A stretch of DNA of 64,000 nucleotides from Ectobius pallidus (GCA_964059195.1 CAXKWD010000003.1:17590606-17654605), one strand, 5' to 3'. Shown: positions 11,149 through 23,541, numbered from the stretch's first letter. A program made the numbers and translations. Notes: generated by a model not told the origin, from the letters alone.

Positions 11149-12039
11149 CAGAGGCGTAACGAGGGGGGGGGGGTTGGGGGTTTGAACACCCCCCCCCCAT
11201 TGGTTAAAAAAAGGAAAATTGTACAATTTTTTTAAGTCTGCTTATAAATTACTTAATACGAGTATAAAGCGTGGGAAGCTTAAAACTCGTTACTGTGCAT
11301 CTTAATTTTTAAAATGTTTCGGGGGAGGACCCCCGAGCCCCCCTTTCCCTGGGGGGTATGGATGGGATTTTAAAGGGAAAATTTTAGCCCAAAATAGGAC
11401 GAAAAAAGGGAAAATTATTGCCAAAAAAAGGTGGGGAAAAAAAGGGAAAATTATTGCCAAAAAAAGGTGCGAAAAAAGGGATATAAAAGTAAGAGAGTGT
11501 AAAAATTCAACAGAGAGATACAGGTTTGTTTTATGTAAAGCCTTTGCTTGCTCTACAGCTGCTGATTCTGTAACATCTAATGACTGAAGAAATTTTTTGG
11601 TCTTGTTGAAATTCTCACAGAGGAAAATAGCACACGAAATCCATGTTCCCCACCTTCATATAATGGGAAACTTAGACAATGGCAAGCCTGTGATTTCCCT
11701 ATTCTGCTGGGAGGATTAATTTTTTTCAATGGTGAATCAGTTAAAACAATTTTTAATGTTTTCATATTACCAAATACTGGGTAATTTACGAATTTTTCAA
11801 AATAAATTAGCAAAAAAGGTACTGGAAAGGGAAAGTTCCTAAAAAAGGGAAATGAGCCTAAAAAAAGGGGAAAAAAGGAACGTTAAACCCAGGTCATTTG
11901 CAGTTGAAACTTACTCAGTAATGTCCTGTTCAATTTCATCACTTTTGTGATGAAATATAAAAAAAGGAATTCCCTTTAAAATCCGGTCTCTAGTTATAAC
12001 CCCCCCCCCCCCCAGATGGTCGGCCTGGTTACGCCTATG
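11149..12039. mobile_element. Non-autonomous hAT element with poly-G ends
   Basis: Ends CAGAGGCGTAAC ... GTTACGCCTATG are inverted repeats, and the exact 8-bp duplication TGCAGAAG is at 11141-11148 and 12040-12047. Just inside the ends are runs of G (11161) and C (about 12001-12013). The interior repeats AAAAAAGGG(A) units. No transposase. Confidence 0.88.
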
Positions 12040-12453
12040 TGCAGAAGTGTTATCCATCTCACCAGCAGGCGTGTCTTTGAACATTTGATTTGTAGGCTAT
12101 CGGTAGCGCTGTTGAATCAATAAGTAGTCTATTAGAAGTGAACTTAAAACACGACTCGGAGAAGCAATTAGACTGCGTAATTACAGGCTTTCACATTCCT
12201 GATATACGTTATATTTTATACGGACTGACAGGGCGATGTTTATTTGCATATCTGCCGCCATTTTTCTTATTGAACACAATGGAGCCGTTCATTATAGTGG
12301 TCTCCTCGACATTTATTTGAAATTTACTTTTGCTCATTATCTTTTTTGTTATTTGATTGACGACGTGCACGTTTCTTAGAAACATAGGTGCACTAGGAGC
12401 GCAGTCGCAAATCTATCGATAAACTCGAAAACTTTCGTGGGATTACCTATGAT

Positions 12454-12934
12454 CAGGGGGCGGATTTCTATGACATGTCATATTTTTCCCCTTTGCATTA
12501 TTTCAGGTTTCCGACTAATTTAAACCCGATTCCAAGCATCCTGGTGAAAATGGAACGGCTTTTATTGTGCATATAACTACATATTTAGGAAATTTTCCAC
12601 TATTGTAGCATATTTAGTATGAATATGCATATTTAGGTCATATTTTCGGCATATTTGTGTGCATATTTAAGAAATTTTGAAGTTTTATATCATATTTTGT
12701 GAATTTTGCATTATATTGATACTTTTTGAGAATTTACAGATATTTTAAATAATTAACATTATATTTTAACAAAATGAATTTTAATGAAACTTTAAAAAAA
12801 TATACATAATGTGTAAGTGGTAAAGTTATATTTTAAATTTTATTGGTCATATTTTAATTGGTCATATTTATTTTATTTTAGGTCATAAATGCATGCATAT
12901 ATACTATTTTTTAGGTCATAGAAATCCGCCCCTA
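12454..12934. mobile_element. Non-autonomous hAT element
   Basis: Ends CAGGGGGCGGATTTC ... GAAATCCGCCCCTA with a perfect 8-bp duplication CCTATGAT at 12446-12453 and 12935-12942. The 481-bp interior is AT-rich with many GCATATTT/GGTCATA units. Confidence 0.88.
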
Positions 12935-13102
12935 CCTATGATAATTTAATTTCAATTTTAAATTCTTGTTTCTTGTTATGAAATGATTATTTATGGACTT
13001 TCTGTGACGGAATAATGATCACGGCAAGAAACATTCTTTAAGCTCAATTAAATTACCAGTGAAACTATCTCTGCTCATGATATTAGACTCAATGTTGATG
13101 AG

Positions 13103-13778
13103 TAGGGTACGGATGTTCATGACATGTCATATTTTTATCCTGACCTCCATTCTCGCCACAAACACAAATTAAATATGAATTGCACGCTTGTTATCCCAAT
13201 AGGACCGTTTTTATTTTGCATGTAAAGTCATATTTTGGTCATATTTCAGTTATAAATTCAGTAAAGGAGCACAGTTATAATGTACAAGCCCCAAATGGTC
13301 GAGTTAAATTTGAAAGTTACGTCATTAATTTAATGTTTATGCCCAATTAGTAGATAACTTAATTTTAAAATTAATTCAGTTGTTCATATTTGGTGCCGAT
13401 GAAACGAGCAAACATAAGCAAATTCTTTCAAATTAGAAGTCCATTACCACCCCCGAACACAAGCTCTGCTTCTTCGGGGGGTGTATCAACTTTTGTATAT
13501 ATTTTTCGTGTACTTTGGAGTAATAAATTGTAATTGTAATTGTAATTGTAAGTAAAATTGTAAATCACCTGCAGAATTGTTAAAAAGTGATTATCTTATT
13601 GAATTCATGTGATCTAAGAATTTAGTGTAATTAAACGTTTTAAAGTAGAACATTTATTTCTAGAAAAATGTATTTTATTAGGTCATATTTAGGATTTTTT
13701 AGTCATAATTATTCATTTTTTAGGGCATATTTGCAGTCATATTTTCCACTCTTTTAGGTAATAAACATCCGAACCCTA
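13103..13778. mobile_element. Non-autonomous hAT element related to the preceding one
   Basis: Ends TAGGGTACGGATGTTC ... AAACATCCGAACCCTA with a perfect 8-bp duplication TTGATGAG at 13095-13102 and 13779-13786. It shares TGACATGTCATATTTTT and GGTCATATTT units with the element at 12454. A TAATTG pentamer-like tandem run lies at about 13527-13552. Confidence 0.88.
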
Positions 13779-15049
13779 TTGATGAGATATACTGTACGGG
13801 CACTTTTCTTGCCAGGTATAGAAGGTTAGTGTTTGTTTATTTAGATTTCTTTGCTGCTGCTTTGCATTCATTCTGGATAAGATAGCATTCATTCAGTTTA
13901 CACCAGTTGAATTTATTATTGTATACAATAATACACGAAGTGTCCTGCCATAAGCATGTCCTATGGCCCATTGTTTGGAAGTAAAAATCAGAGGTTACGT
14001 TTACGAGAAGGCATGCAAGAAAAGGGGTTCTCCTTGACCGTGCTGGAATTCTGAAACCCGTAGCCGCGATAAATTTGCGATCTGTTCCATAGTACAAAAA
14101 GAGTTAAGTTATGTCTCAGTTAGCGACGCCATTGTTTTCTATCTTTCGATTTTTCTTTCATTAATATGATTTTGTTTTGGTATTATTGCTTTGTTTAGAC
14201 ACCAAAGTAATTGTTTTATATCATTAACAAGAATTAGGTTACAGGAATATCTCAGTTTATAATAACTAGGGCAAGGCATTTAATGGCCTTAAAATAGTGA
14301 AAAAATGCAAAATAAAAAATGCTTTTATGATATAAAAATAGTGAAAAATGATACAATTTTTTTAAAAAATGGCAATAAATTTACCTTTATTAATTATAAT
14401 TATTTTTTTTTAAAGTAATGAATTGCTAATACAATTTAATGGATGGCAGTACAATACATTTCATATATTTGAAGTTTCTGATAAACAAATTTCACAGAAA
14501 GGAAATACAATTTTAGAATATTAATGTAGCCTTCTACGTAAAACCAGAATATACTTTTTAGGGTCCTGGGACTCCAAAATGCCCCCAAATTTGTTTTTCA
14601 AAACTTAGTTTGAGATCCTTTAAACCGAAGTATCCGCACAAGACCGGTGCCATTGCTTTTCCTGAGAAACTCAAATGGAACTCCTAAGCTCGTTACAGAA
14701 CCATAGAAGTTGAGATGTAGGAAGGCGTTGCCGGAATGAGGGTGTAGTCTGAGAAGCTGCAGTTGATGAGATAATCGCGATGTGGTAAGTACCACGCCTC
14801 GTTATCCATTACGTGTTACTTATACCGTAGTGTGTAATTCAGAAATACACGGATATCTGTTATACCCGCATCTGACGTATTTTGTCCCGTCCCCTTCGTG
14901 TTTTTACGAGCAGGGAACCCGGACTTTCCAGCACCCATTGCTCATCCATCTGCTAAGCAGGTGTTTTTTTAAAAGAACAACGCATGAGTTATTCTTGATA
15001 TGAGAACATGTTATGAACATGAGTTCACGGAAAATTATTTTTATGTGAC

Positions 15050-15340
15050 TGTGTTCATGTGGCTGTCTGTCTGTATAAGAAAAAAAAATCTGATGTAAAA
15101 AACATAACTTCCTCTGCCCAAATAAAAGTGTTGCCTCTTAGTATATTATTTACAACCTTCCCTTCATGTAAGTTAAATTGGTTTAAAAAATGAAAACAAT
15201 GTCGTTACCACGTCACATCCCATCCCTGAAGGATATACAACCCAAACAAAATCAGATTAGTGCATTCACGTAACTTTCTTCACCCTTAGCATCTGCAATA
15301 CATCTTTCTGTCATTGTAAAGAGCGCGTATTCAGGTGTTT
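15050..15340 (-). repeat. Dispersed repeat, copy B (inverted relative to 10.7 kb)
   Basis: Contains the complements of the copy A landmarks: CGTTACCACGTCAC, GGATATACAACCCAAACAAA and TGCATTCACGTAACTTTCTT. Confidence 0.6.
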
Positions 15341-15654
15341 CAACTTATTAAACAAGACTGGTCACCACTGCAATAGTTTATTTAATCATTACTCCAGTGT
15401 TAACAACGAAGTTCCTTTGTTTTGCATTTTTTTTAAATGTTAGAAGTCAGTGTCGGCCATGCCCTGGAAGAGTTGATGCAGTAACAGGAAAAATTGAATC
15501 CATAGAGCAAAAATCTTCTAATAAATGTTGCTTGTCTGACAGTGCTGGACTCACAAAAACGCCTTCTCAGCTTTAAAAACTTTTGCAAAAGCTCCACTCC
15601 TTGAAAAAGAAACAATAGAATAACACATTTATGGTGGATGACCAATTGGCCACT

Positions 15655-15730
15655 ACCCAGTTCAAGCGAGGTTTTTGAGGGGTTTCCCTCGCTCTTAGGC
15701 GAATGCCGGACTGGATAATAATCCCCTCAC
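15655..15730 (+). repeat. SINE body fragment
   Basis: GCGAGGTTTTTGAGGGGTTT followed by CCCTCGCTCTTAGGCGAATG matches the body of the SINE found on the minus strand at 18.46-18.80 kb (GAGGTTTTTCCGGGGCTTTC). Confidence 0.5.
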
Positions 15731-16544
15731 ACAGAAATACTGCAACATACACTAGAAAACTTCTCCATACAAAACAATCAACACACCAAGAAAGCTAAAA
15801 CTGACACAGCCCTTACATGTCATAAACAAAACATATTCCATAAGGATGAAAAATGGGCGACCCTAGGTACACACGTCAAACAGATGGTTACCAAAATTTG
15901 GTTTGACCGGAGGTAATCAACTACATATTTGGGCGCTCCGGGGGTAAGGGTGGGCACAAAAAAAAACCACACACACACAAACACAAACAAACAAACCAAG
16001 TCCCCTCCATACACAGATAAAATATTTCGGTGTTATTCATTAACACCATGGTATATTTAGAATTTAGTACTAACTTATTATCTATTGTTATTGTTATTAT
16101 CAACTTAGTAAGTATCCTAGGCCTTGCAGTAAAAAAGAAAAAGCTCACCTTTTTTGTTTTAAGCTTGAATCCTGTAGCCCTTTCGTTTGAAATAGTCCTC
16201 GTTCTTTTAGCAAGTTTAACAACCTATTTCGAAATTTAAAAAAAATTATGCTTTTATACTCACCACAGATTGATAACTTGTGCAGGATCTAAGATGCTGC
16301 ATCCTCATGCACATCGGAACATGTGATGTGACGTCTGAGCAGCCGGTGATGTAATTGCTGCACCGGAAATTTACATATGCGGTACATTTACTTGCTATTG
16401 AGCTTGGAGGAACAGTGTAGGTACTATGACTGGAAAACCACAAAATCTAATTCTGTCCGTATAATTTTAGCATTTGTTAATGCGGTGTCCATGTGGTTAA
16501 AACTACAAAACGTGTACGCCCATGAAGAATGAAAGTATGAGGGT

Positions 16545-16690
16545 CGTCCACAAAGTAAGTTTCCCTGGGGCCGTTTACAGAAACAAAACACAATTTCAAG
16601 GAAATATTTATTGCAACAGATACAGCCAGACTTCAGTTATTTTTCAACTTGATCGTATTAGCTCAACTGACGGAATATTGAGAAAATTAG
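16545..16690 (-). mobile_element. Terminal fragment of a mariner element
   Basis: TCCACAAAGTAAGTTTCCCT and the next bases match the right terminus of the mariner at 40.02-41.03 kb in inverse orientation, including the end of the transposase reading frame (complement of GTTGAAAAATAACTGAAG). The rest is missing. Confidence 0.65.
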
Positions 16691-16763
16691 GCTTAAAGTG
16701 AAGCATTTAGGATATGCGCTAATGTTTTTAGAGATTCTTGCAACAGTTTGGATTGTGCTAGAG

Positions 16764-17015
16764 CAGCGTTTCTCTACCTATGGTCCGCGAAGATGGTGCA
16801 GATGGTCCGCAGACATAATTAGAAAATATCATAAAGCAAGTGGAAAGTAAAGAAGTAAAATTTTTTCACATATTTCTTTATAATGACCTATAATTAATAC
16901 CCCAAATATTAAGAATATAGGCCTTCTTTTAAAAATGGGATGGAAAATTAGGGGCCCGTAAAATTTTTTTAGACATTTTAGTGGTCCTCGGGTTCATAAA
17001 GGTTGAGAAACGCTG
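16764..17015. mobile_element. Non-autonomous hAT MITE, copy 2
   Basis: Ends CAGCGTTTCTCTACC ... GGTTGAGAAACGCTG, 252 bp, with a perfect 8-bp duplication TGCTAGAG at 16756-16763 and 17016-17023. Same family as 1946-2195. Confidence 0.9.
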
Positions 17016-17292
17016 TGCTAGAGGATTAAAGAAAATGTTAAAGTTTATCGCTGTGTTAAGTTGTAAGCAAGCAATCGGTTTTTATCTGTCTATGATTTTA
17101 ATGTGTTTATTTGCTTTGACCTCTTTATCTTTTTAGCCGTAATGCCAGAAATAAATTGTATTATTTTAAGGGTCAGCGTTTATTTGCCCTTGCAACTCTT
17201 AATTAACATCCAAGTTAATTAATACATCTGAAATCCATTATACAGTAATCTCTAATTGAGGAAGCCACCAAAGAAGAGCTTGATTTGTTTAT

Positions 17293-17880
17293 TAAGTGTC
17301 ACAATGGTACTTTCTGAGATTGTATGGGGAACGTGCCTGTAAGCGCGATAACTCGAATACGCTTTATCGGATTTTCATGAAACTTGGTATACGCATTTAT
17401 AACGTCCATGAGAAGAAGCCTATTGATTTTGAACCAAATCGGTTTGCCGGTATTGGCGTAATGCCCAATTTAGTGCTTATTTTGTGGTAATATTTTAGAA
17501 AGAATTTATGAAGTGCAAATCAGTTCTCATGACAACAGTTGTTTTACACTGTTCATATACGGCTTTGCAAGTTGTAATACAGTTAGCTATGACAAATAAC
17601 ACTACCCACATATTCCTTCACATGTGCTCATCAAATTAGACCTTTGTTCTTCCATAGTAAAAGTTATTCCTCTGGTTCGCGAGCGATCCCTGGTGATCCC
17701 GTAAGGGGATATTCACAGGGGATTGTTACCGGGGTGCGCCAGTCCCCTACCTACATAATCCTAAGGCCCTGCTTATTGAATCGATCTGGAGCTTAACTCA
17801 GAAATCGATTACAATAATAACTTCTTTTCGGCATATCATTATCAAAATTAAATTATCAATGATTAAGCAAAAGCATTTTG
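17293..17880 (+). repeat. AAGTGCCAGAATG-family repeat, copy 2
   Basis: Starts AAGTGTCACAATGGTACTTT, contains GCGCGATAACTCGAATACGC and TTTTCATGAAACTTGGTATA, and ends near GATTAAGCAAAAGCATTTTG. An unrelated GATCCC-rich insertion lies at about 17680-17765. Confidence 0.6.
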
Positions 17881-17903
17881 ACTCGCAGGAAAAAACATAA
17901 AGC

Positions 17904-18083
17904 CGGTTGACGACCAAGAGCTAAGCTAACTTAGCTTAGCTTAGCTCACATACAGTGACGGATTTCATATGTAGTTGTGCCGGATTTCATATGTAGTTTT
18001 GTCGACACAACTACATATTATGAAATCCCGCACTGCATGTGAGCTAAACTAAACTAACTTAGCTCAGCTCTTAGTCGACAACC
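17904..18083. repeat. 180-bp imperfect palindrome
   Basis: The left arm GGTTGACGACCAAGAGCTAA and the right arm ending TTAGTCGACAACC are inverse copies. The arms include repeated TTAGCT units and ACTACATA...GAAATCC segments. The centre is near GTCGACACAAC (about 18000). No coding potential; a MITE or foldback element. Confidence 0.65.
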
Positions 18084-18456
18084 GTCATGACAGTGCTTCG
18101 AATTCCTTCTGTCGGTAATTTTATTTTGGCTGCCCTACGCGCTGTGGTAGAAATATCTCATAGTATTGAGTTGAAGCTGCCCGGGCGTGCTCTGTAAAGC
18201 AGAGATAGAGCCAACACCCATGATTTGCAATATTATTTCCATGCTAATTGGCTAGCTTGTAATTACATGCTTCAGCATGTCACACTTCAAGTTCTTCCAG
18301 CTTCAACACCAAGGTAATTTGCGTGTTGCCAAGTTCTGTTCTCTGACATACTGTAGGGGTTGTAATGAGCGTGATTCTATGCATCTTACGGCCTATACTG
18401 AGGGATATTACTTTTTTCTTTCTTTCTTTATCGTAGTTTTACCTCTCCCTTTTAGG

Positions 18457-18800
18457 ATTTAAGCGACCAGACAAGGACAAGGACATGAAGGTCCTCCCCG
18501 GATGAGTGATCAGCCCAATGCCGGGGCCACCTCCGAGACAACACGAACACACAGGACGAGACACACCATTCACACACACACACACACACTCACTCAGAAA
18601 AAGGCGAGGATGGGGATGAAGATGATAATGACGGCCAGATGATATCCGGGGATCACAAGGGCCTTAAGTTGCCTGACATTTGTCTCACAGGTGAGGGAAA
18701 GCCCCGGAAAAACCTCATCTAGGTAACTTGTCCCGACCAGGAATCGAACCCAGTCCCGCTGCGTGAGAGGATTGAACACATCCCCTGAGCCACAGCACTT
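18457..18800 (-). repeat. tRNA-derived SINE with (CA)n tract
   Basis: On the minus strand: GTGGCTCAGGGGATGTGTTC (A-box side), then GGGTTCGATTCCTGGTCGGG (B box), then a body GTGAGGGAAAGCCCC seen in complement. A CA microsatellite is at about 18570-18590. The order tRNA-like head then body is typical of an insect SINE. Confidence 0.75.
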
Positions 18801-18848
18801 TACGGTGAATAAAATTGCTGAATTTCGGTACAAATATTAGGTTAATTT

Positions 18849-19330
18849 TAGGGCATCCATATAATGTTTATATAAAAACGGGACTTTTAATTTTTTGTAA
18901 AAAAAAACCTGGGACAATTAAGAAAAAAAGGGGACAAAAATTTAAATCACAAAATTTAGGGAATATTTACAATTTACCTTTGTCTCATGCACACAAATCA
19001 TCCCAAATTACTTCTTAAATTTCTTCTGCAGACTGGTGTAGATAATTTATTCCACAGAAATAGATGCATCATTCTCACTGTACTTTCACTTTTATGTATT
19101 CTATCAAGAAGTGTGTTTTTCCTTATAATTTATCACAAAAATCAGCACACATTAGTCCATTAAAATATGTTCTGACAGTGAGCAAGACCTTCACTGTTGT
19201 AGCTTTTATTAATGTAATGAAACACACTGGTCAATCACAATGACGAAAGAGCGGGACATTTGGGTGTCCCAATATAACTTTGGGGACAGTGGGACATTTT
19301 AAAAAAAAAACAGGACGAATGGATACCCTA
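18849..19330. mobile_element. Non-autonomous hAT element
   Basis: Ends TAGGGCATCCAT ... ATGGATACCCTA; the flanks GTTAATTT and ATTAATTT agree at 7 of 8 bases. The interior is GGGACA-rich with A runs. Confidence 0.75.
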
Positions 19331-19631
19331 ATTAATTTCGATATTATTTTGGATACAGTAATACAATTTCATTGTAATTTCGCATTAAAACCAGTTAGAC
19401 TTACGGCTCAAATAGTGCAAAACATTGCTTCTTTCTGTAAAACCACATATCAAAAGAATTTTATGACTTTTCAAAAATTCTTAACAGTTAGCTAGTAACT
19501 CTTGCCTGTAGTGTAGATAAATGTTCTCTTGATTTTTTTTTGGACGCGAGTCTACTGTTCAAATAATAAATCAAATCAAATTTAAGAAAATAGCCCGCGA
19601 TTCTTAAAAAGTTTCCCGTCCCCCCGACTTA

Positions 19632-20436
19632 AGGCTAGTTTACACGACGAAATTAGGTTTCTTAACTGAGTTTCGCACCTGTTTTTTACTTGAATGCGCA
19701 AGCGCTAGATGTACTTGCTCAGTTTCGGCTGATTCCAACTTTTCACGAAACTATAATAGTAATTTTGAGATTATACGCTTATTTACCTTGTTCGCATTTC
19801 GTAAAATGAAATGGGGAAGTGAGGAAATTGTGAAATGTCTCTATTCATACGTGTTTCAAACGTTTATATGGTCTTTTAACAACTTGAGCTTCAGAAATAA
19901 CATGAAATGTGCGGTTGCATTGGAAAGAAAATGTGTGTAATTAGTTTCACGAAATCACTTTCATGAAAGTGGTTACGAAACCTAGTGTCATCGTGTAAAC
20001 TAGCCTTTATGTGCGTGCGTGTCATCGTGTAAACTAGCCTTTATGTGCGTGTAGGATGACACTAGGTTTCGTAACCACTTTCATGAAAGTGATTTCGTGA
20101 AACTAATTACACGCATTTTCTTTCCAATGCAACCGCACATTTCATGTTATTTCTGAAGTTCAAGTTGTTAAAATCCCATACAAACGTTTGAAACACGTAT
20201 TAATACAGGCATTTCACAATTTCCTCACTTCCCCATTTCATTTTATGAAATGCGAACAAGCTAAATAAGCGTATAATCTCAAAATTACTATTATAGTTTC
20301 GTGAAAAGTTGGAATCAGCCAAAACTGCATAGTGTCGTAACTCATTGTCGCCAGTACATCTAGCGCTTGCGCATTCAAGTAAAAAACAGTTGCGAAACTC
20401 AGTTACGAAACCTAATTTCGTCGTGTAAACTAGCCT
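19632..20436. mobile_element. Two MITE copies head to head, giving an ~800-bp palindrome
   Basis: The left copy runs from AGGCTAGTTTACACGACGAA to about 20007, the right copy from about 20053 to 20436 in opposite orientation. Each carries GAAACCTAGTGTCATCGTGT-type inner ends and a TTTCATGAAAGTG motif. The junction has a 33-bp tandem duplication (about 19986-20051). TA or TTA flanks both outer ends. Confidence 0.8.
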
Positions 20437-20812
20437 TATCTTTAAATCTTGTGGTTCAGAAAACGCCAATCCTGTTAATAACCCATTAATATACGCAACA
20501 AGCCTATAATGGCATTTATCAAGGGAAAAATAAATTAAATAAAAATAATAATAATAATAAAAAGTATGTTTATGAAACGAGCAACACGAGTTTTATAATT
20601 TTCATACGAGCGTCTTAATTACCAGTACAGTATAGGCAAGTTGCATACGACTGTTTTTGGTCGACCATAAATGTTTACGTTTTGATATTTTAGATCACTC
20701 AAACAAACGCAACGATAGCCTTCTCATCAGCTGGTTGCCGCAGTTTTTGTCTTCTACGACAGATGACAGCTCATGGCGTCGGTCAAAAGAAGCTTCCTTT
20801 TATGCCCGGTTT

Positions 20813-21230
20813 CTACAAACTTGTGAATTACCTATGGGTAAATTATCCATGGACAAATTAGTTCCATTTCACCCACAATGATATAATGAGCAAGGCCTTG
20901 GAGTTGTACAGTTAATTTAATTCAGAAGGCTTTGATTCTCATTGTTTAAATTATTATTCATCCTACAAAGAGGTTAAATTTTATCCAGCCATCCATGAAA
21001 GGATAAATTAACCCGACGATTTACCCTTGGAAAGATCTAGCCCGAGTTTGTTGGAACATTTTTTCTATCATTTTCATATTTACCCAGAGAACATTTATCT
21101 AGAAACTCGCCACAAGTGTAAGTGATTGCTATCTTTAAATTATTTGAGTTTGTAAAAGTTATTCTTGTGTAAATTCTGTCCATTGGATAATTTACCCATA
21201 GGTAATTCGCGAGTTTATAGAAACCGGCCA
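20813..21230. mobile_element. Harbinger-like MITE
   Basis: Long inverted ends TGCCCGGTTTCTACAAAC ... GTTTATAGAAACCGGCCA, extending through TACCTATGGGTAAATTATCC and its inverse. Flanked by TTA on both sides, the target size expected for PIF/Harbinger. Confidence 0.75.
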
Positions 21231-21944
21231 TTAGTCGTTTTCTTGAAACCAACGGATTGTGTCAACACGAAATGAATTCATTTTAGTATGACATTAAATT
21301 TAACACTAACAGATTTTATTTTATTGTAAATAAAGGCTATTTATTACGTAGTTTTCAGCTGCTACTCTCAAGGTCTCAAGATCGTTCCGTGTTCGATATT
21401 AATCGATACCACACCGATGTAATGAAATTCAGTTTCGAAATGAGTGCCATTATGATAGCGTTACGTAATAAGCGTTTTATAGTATGGTCGGACAAAAAAG
21501 GGCTTTATGGAATGATAAAGTCCGTATAAGTACAAAGTGGCTTATTGTGCTTGTTTATTTGATGCAATCCCCAGAGACTTCCGTGAGCTCACCACTTGAA
21601 CCAACGACCTCTGAAACTTAACGCTAAATTAAAATATCTCGTGCAGATTTATATTTCACTTCAACTAATGACAGTGTTTTGAGGCAGCTGCTCTTTGCAG
21701 ATTGGATTTTCGCTCAACATAAAACAGCAACTTGGTAGTATTTAAGATCATGAATCATGATGCAAGAGACGCCTTCACCGTCGCTTTATCTGTAATATCT
21801 CAAGGTTTGCTTTAATTTCAAGCCATCTCTTACAGCATCATCATGGAAGTCCTGAATGTCGGAGTTGACATAGTATGAGGAGAAACTAGAACGATAGATT
21901 TGGGCTGTTTTAATGGATTCTTACCACCTGACCACGTGATTGGT

Positions 21945-22076
21945 CTCGTGGTTAGCTGGCTACAGATCAGCAGGCCCGGGTTCGATCATCGGCATTTCCT
22001 CTGATTTTTCTGGAGTAGTGAGATCTGGAACGGGATGTATTCAGTTTCGTGATTAAAACGAAGAGATTAAGAAGAT
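21945..22076 (+). repeat. tRNA-derived SINE head
   Basis: GTCTCGTGGTTAGCTGGCTA followed by CCCGGGTTCGATCATCGGC (B box) and GATTTTTCTGGAGTAGTGAG. Same family as the full copy at 24425-24740; the body is interrupted by the element at 22077. Confidence 0.7.
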
Positions 22077-22331
22077 AATTGGACGGCATTCTGCAGAAAG
22101 GAACCAACCCTCAAATTTAAAAAACCTGAGTAGATGCTAACTTTTTGCTACTGAACTATATATTTACGTTGTGGAAACTAACCAACCCTCTTAGTACATT
22201 TATATGTCATCTATGAAGCAAACAAAAACACACTGAAAAGTTCCAGTGGTTTTTCATTTAACTTTAAATGCCTCTTTTTTTAGCATAAAAATCATGTGGG
22301 TTGGTTCCTTTCTGCAGAATGTGGTCCAATT
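22077..22331. mobile_element. MITE with 34-bp terminal inverted repeats
   Basis: Ends AATTGGACGGCATTCTGCAG ... CTGCAGAATGTGGTCCAATT, extending inward through GAAAGGAACCAACCC and its inverse. The inner 24 bp are perfectly inverted. Superfamily not determined. Confidence 0.75.
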
Positions 22332-23176
22332 GTAAATTTATAAATGCCTAAATTTTTAAAGTACTCCGGTAAGGAAATTACAGCAGCAACAAAACAGTAG
22401 GCTATAGAAAGACTCTCTCACAATTAAGATTCTTGTTGGATATTCCAACATTTTATGAAGAACCGAAATATGGGTTGTGATCTGATTTCTGCTTAAATAA
22501 AAAAAAAATCGTGGGTTGACAAAGATTTAGTTGAAGCCCAGAAATTGCAGATTGCCGTGACGCAGATTCAAGTACCACAGCTTCCTTGGACCCTTAGACT
22601 TGTCGATTATTGGTGACCACATCCTGCTTAACCACCGATTGATGTAATAATGTGGAACCTTGGCCTTCTACGGAAGAACATAATATTCTTGCGGTCAGTT
22701 GTAGAATTCAGAGGACGGAACTCAGCGACAGAAACACGTTCTGTCCTTTATATTAATAATACAGCTTTTGCTTTGTGTTCTTGTTGAATTTGTTCGATTT
22801 CCTATTTACATTGGTCTAAAAGGCATTGAAGTTCCTATCCAAATGAATGTAGTCAAGACCTTTCTAAGTATGAGGGTGTTTGAAGCATTAGTTAGAAAGT
22901 ATCAATGTTTTGTGTCTCTCAGAAAAGACGATGTCAGTAATTAATGGTCACTCAGTTTAAGATCCTCCCCAGAAACTAATTTCTAAATACCGGTACATAC
23001 TTCAGTATAGTGTTCTTTCTTGCTTATCAATGCGAAAGTCATTCTCTACTAAATACAAAATAATGTAATATAGTATATTGCAATACAAGTGCCGTAAGCA
23101 GTGCATACGGATCGAGGAAAGAGTTTTTTCAATTTCCGAGATCTGTTATGCGCTTACGGCACGAGTATTGCATGCT

Positions 23177-23541
23177 ATTTTTTGCACGATGATTATTTAT
23201 ATCAATTTATTTATATTAATTGAGAAATTAGCTGAAAATATTATGTATATACACTATTGAAGATGGATGTTATATTTCAGAAAGTGATTCGAATGTGTTG
23301 GTTGTTATGGGAACCGAATATTTGTCCTGTTAAAGTCGCCACAGGGCCTTGGTTCCGGTCTTCCATAAAGGCTTGTATTATGATGATTTTACTTACGGCA
23401 CTTGTACTTTTTGTAATTTTTACCGCGCGGAGATTTCTTTTGTTTTCATAGCAGCCAGATTGCGTGCGGGAATGTCAAGTTACGATCCACGGCAACAATA
23501 TTCGTAAGTGCCGCTAATTAGTTACGTCGTGCAAAAAATAA
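23177..23541. mobile_element. MITE with ATTTTTTGCACGA ends
   Basis: Inverted ends ATTTTTTGCACGAT ... CGTCGTGCAAAAAAT. The interior matches 63764-64000 in opposite orientation (TTACGGCACTTGTACTTTTT, GCAGCCAGATTGCGTG). It is inserted into a minus-strand AAGTGCCAGAATG-family repeat. Confidence 0.7.
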
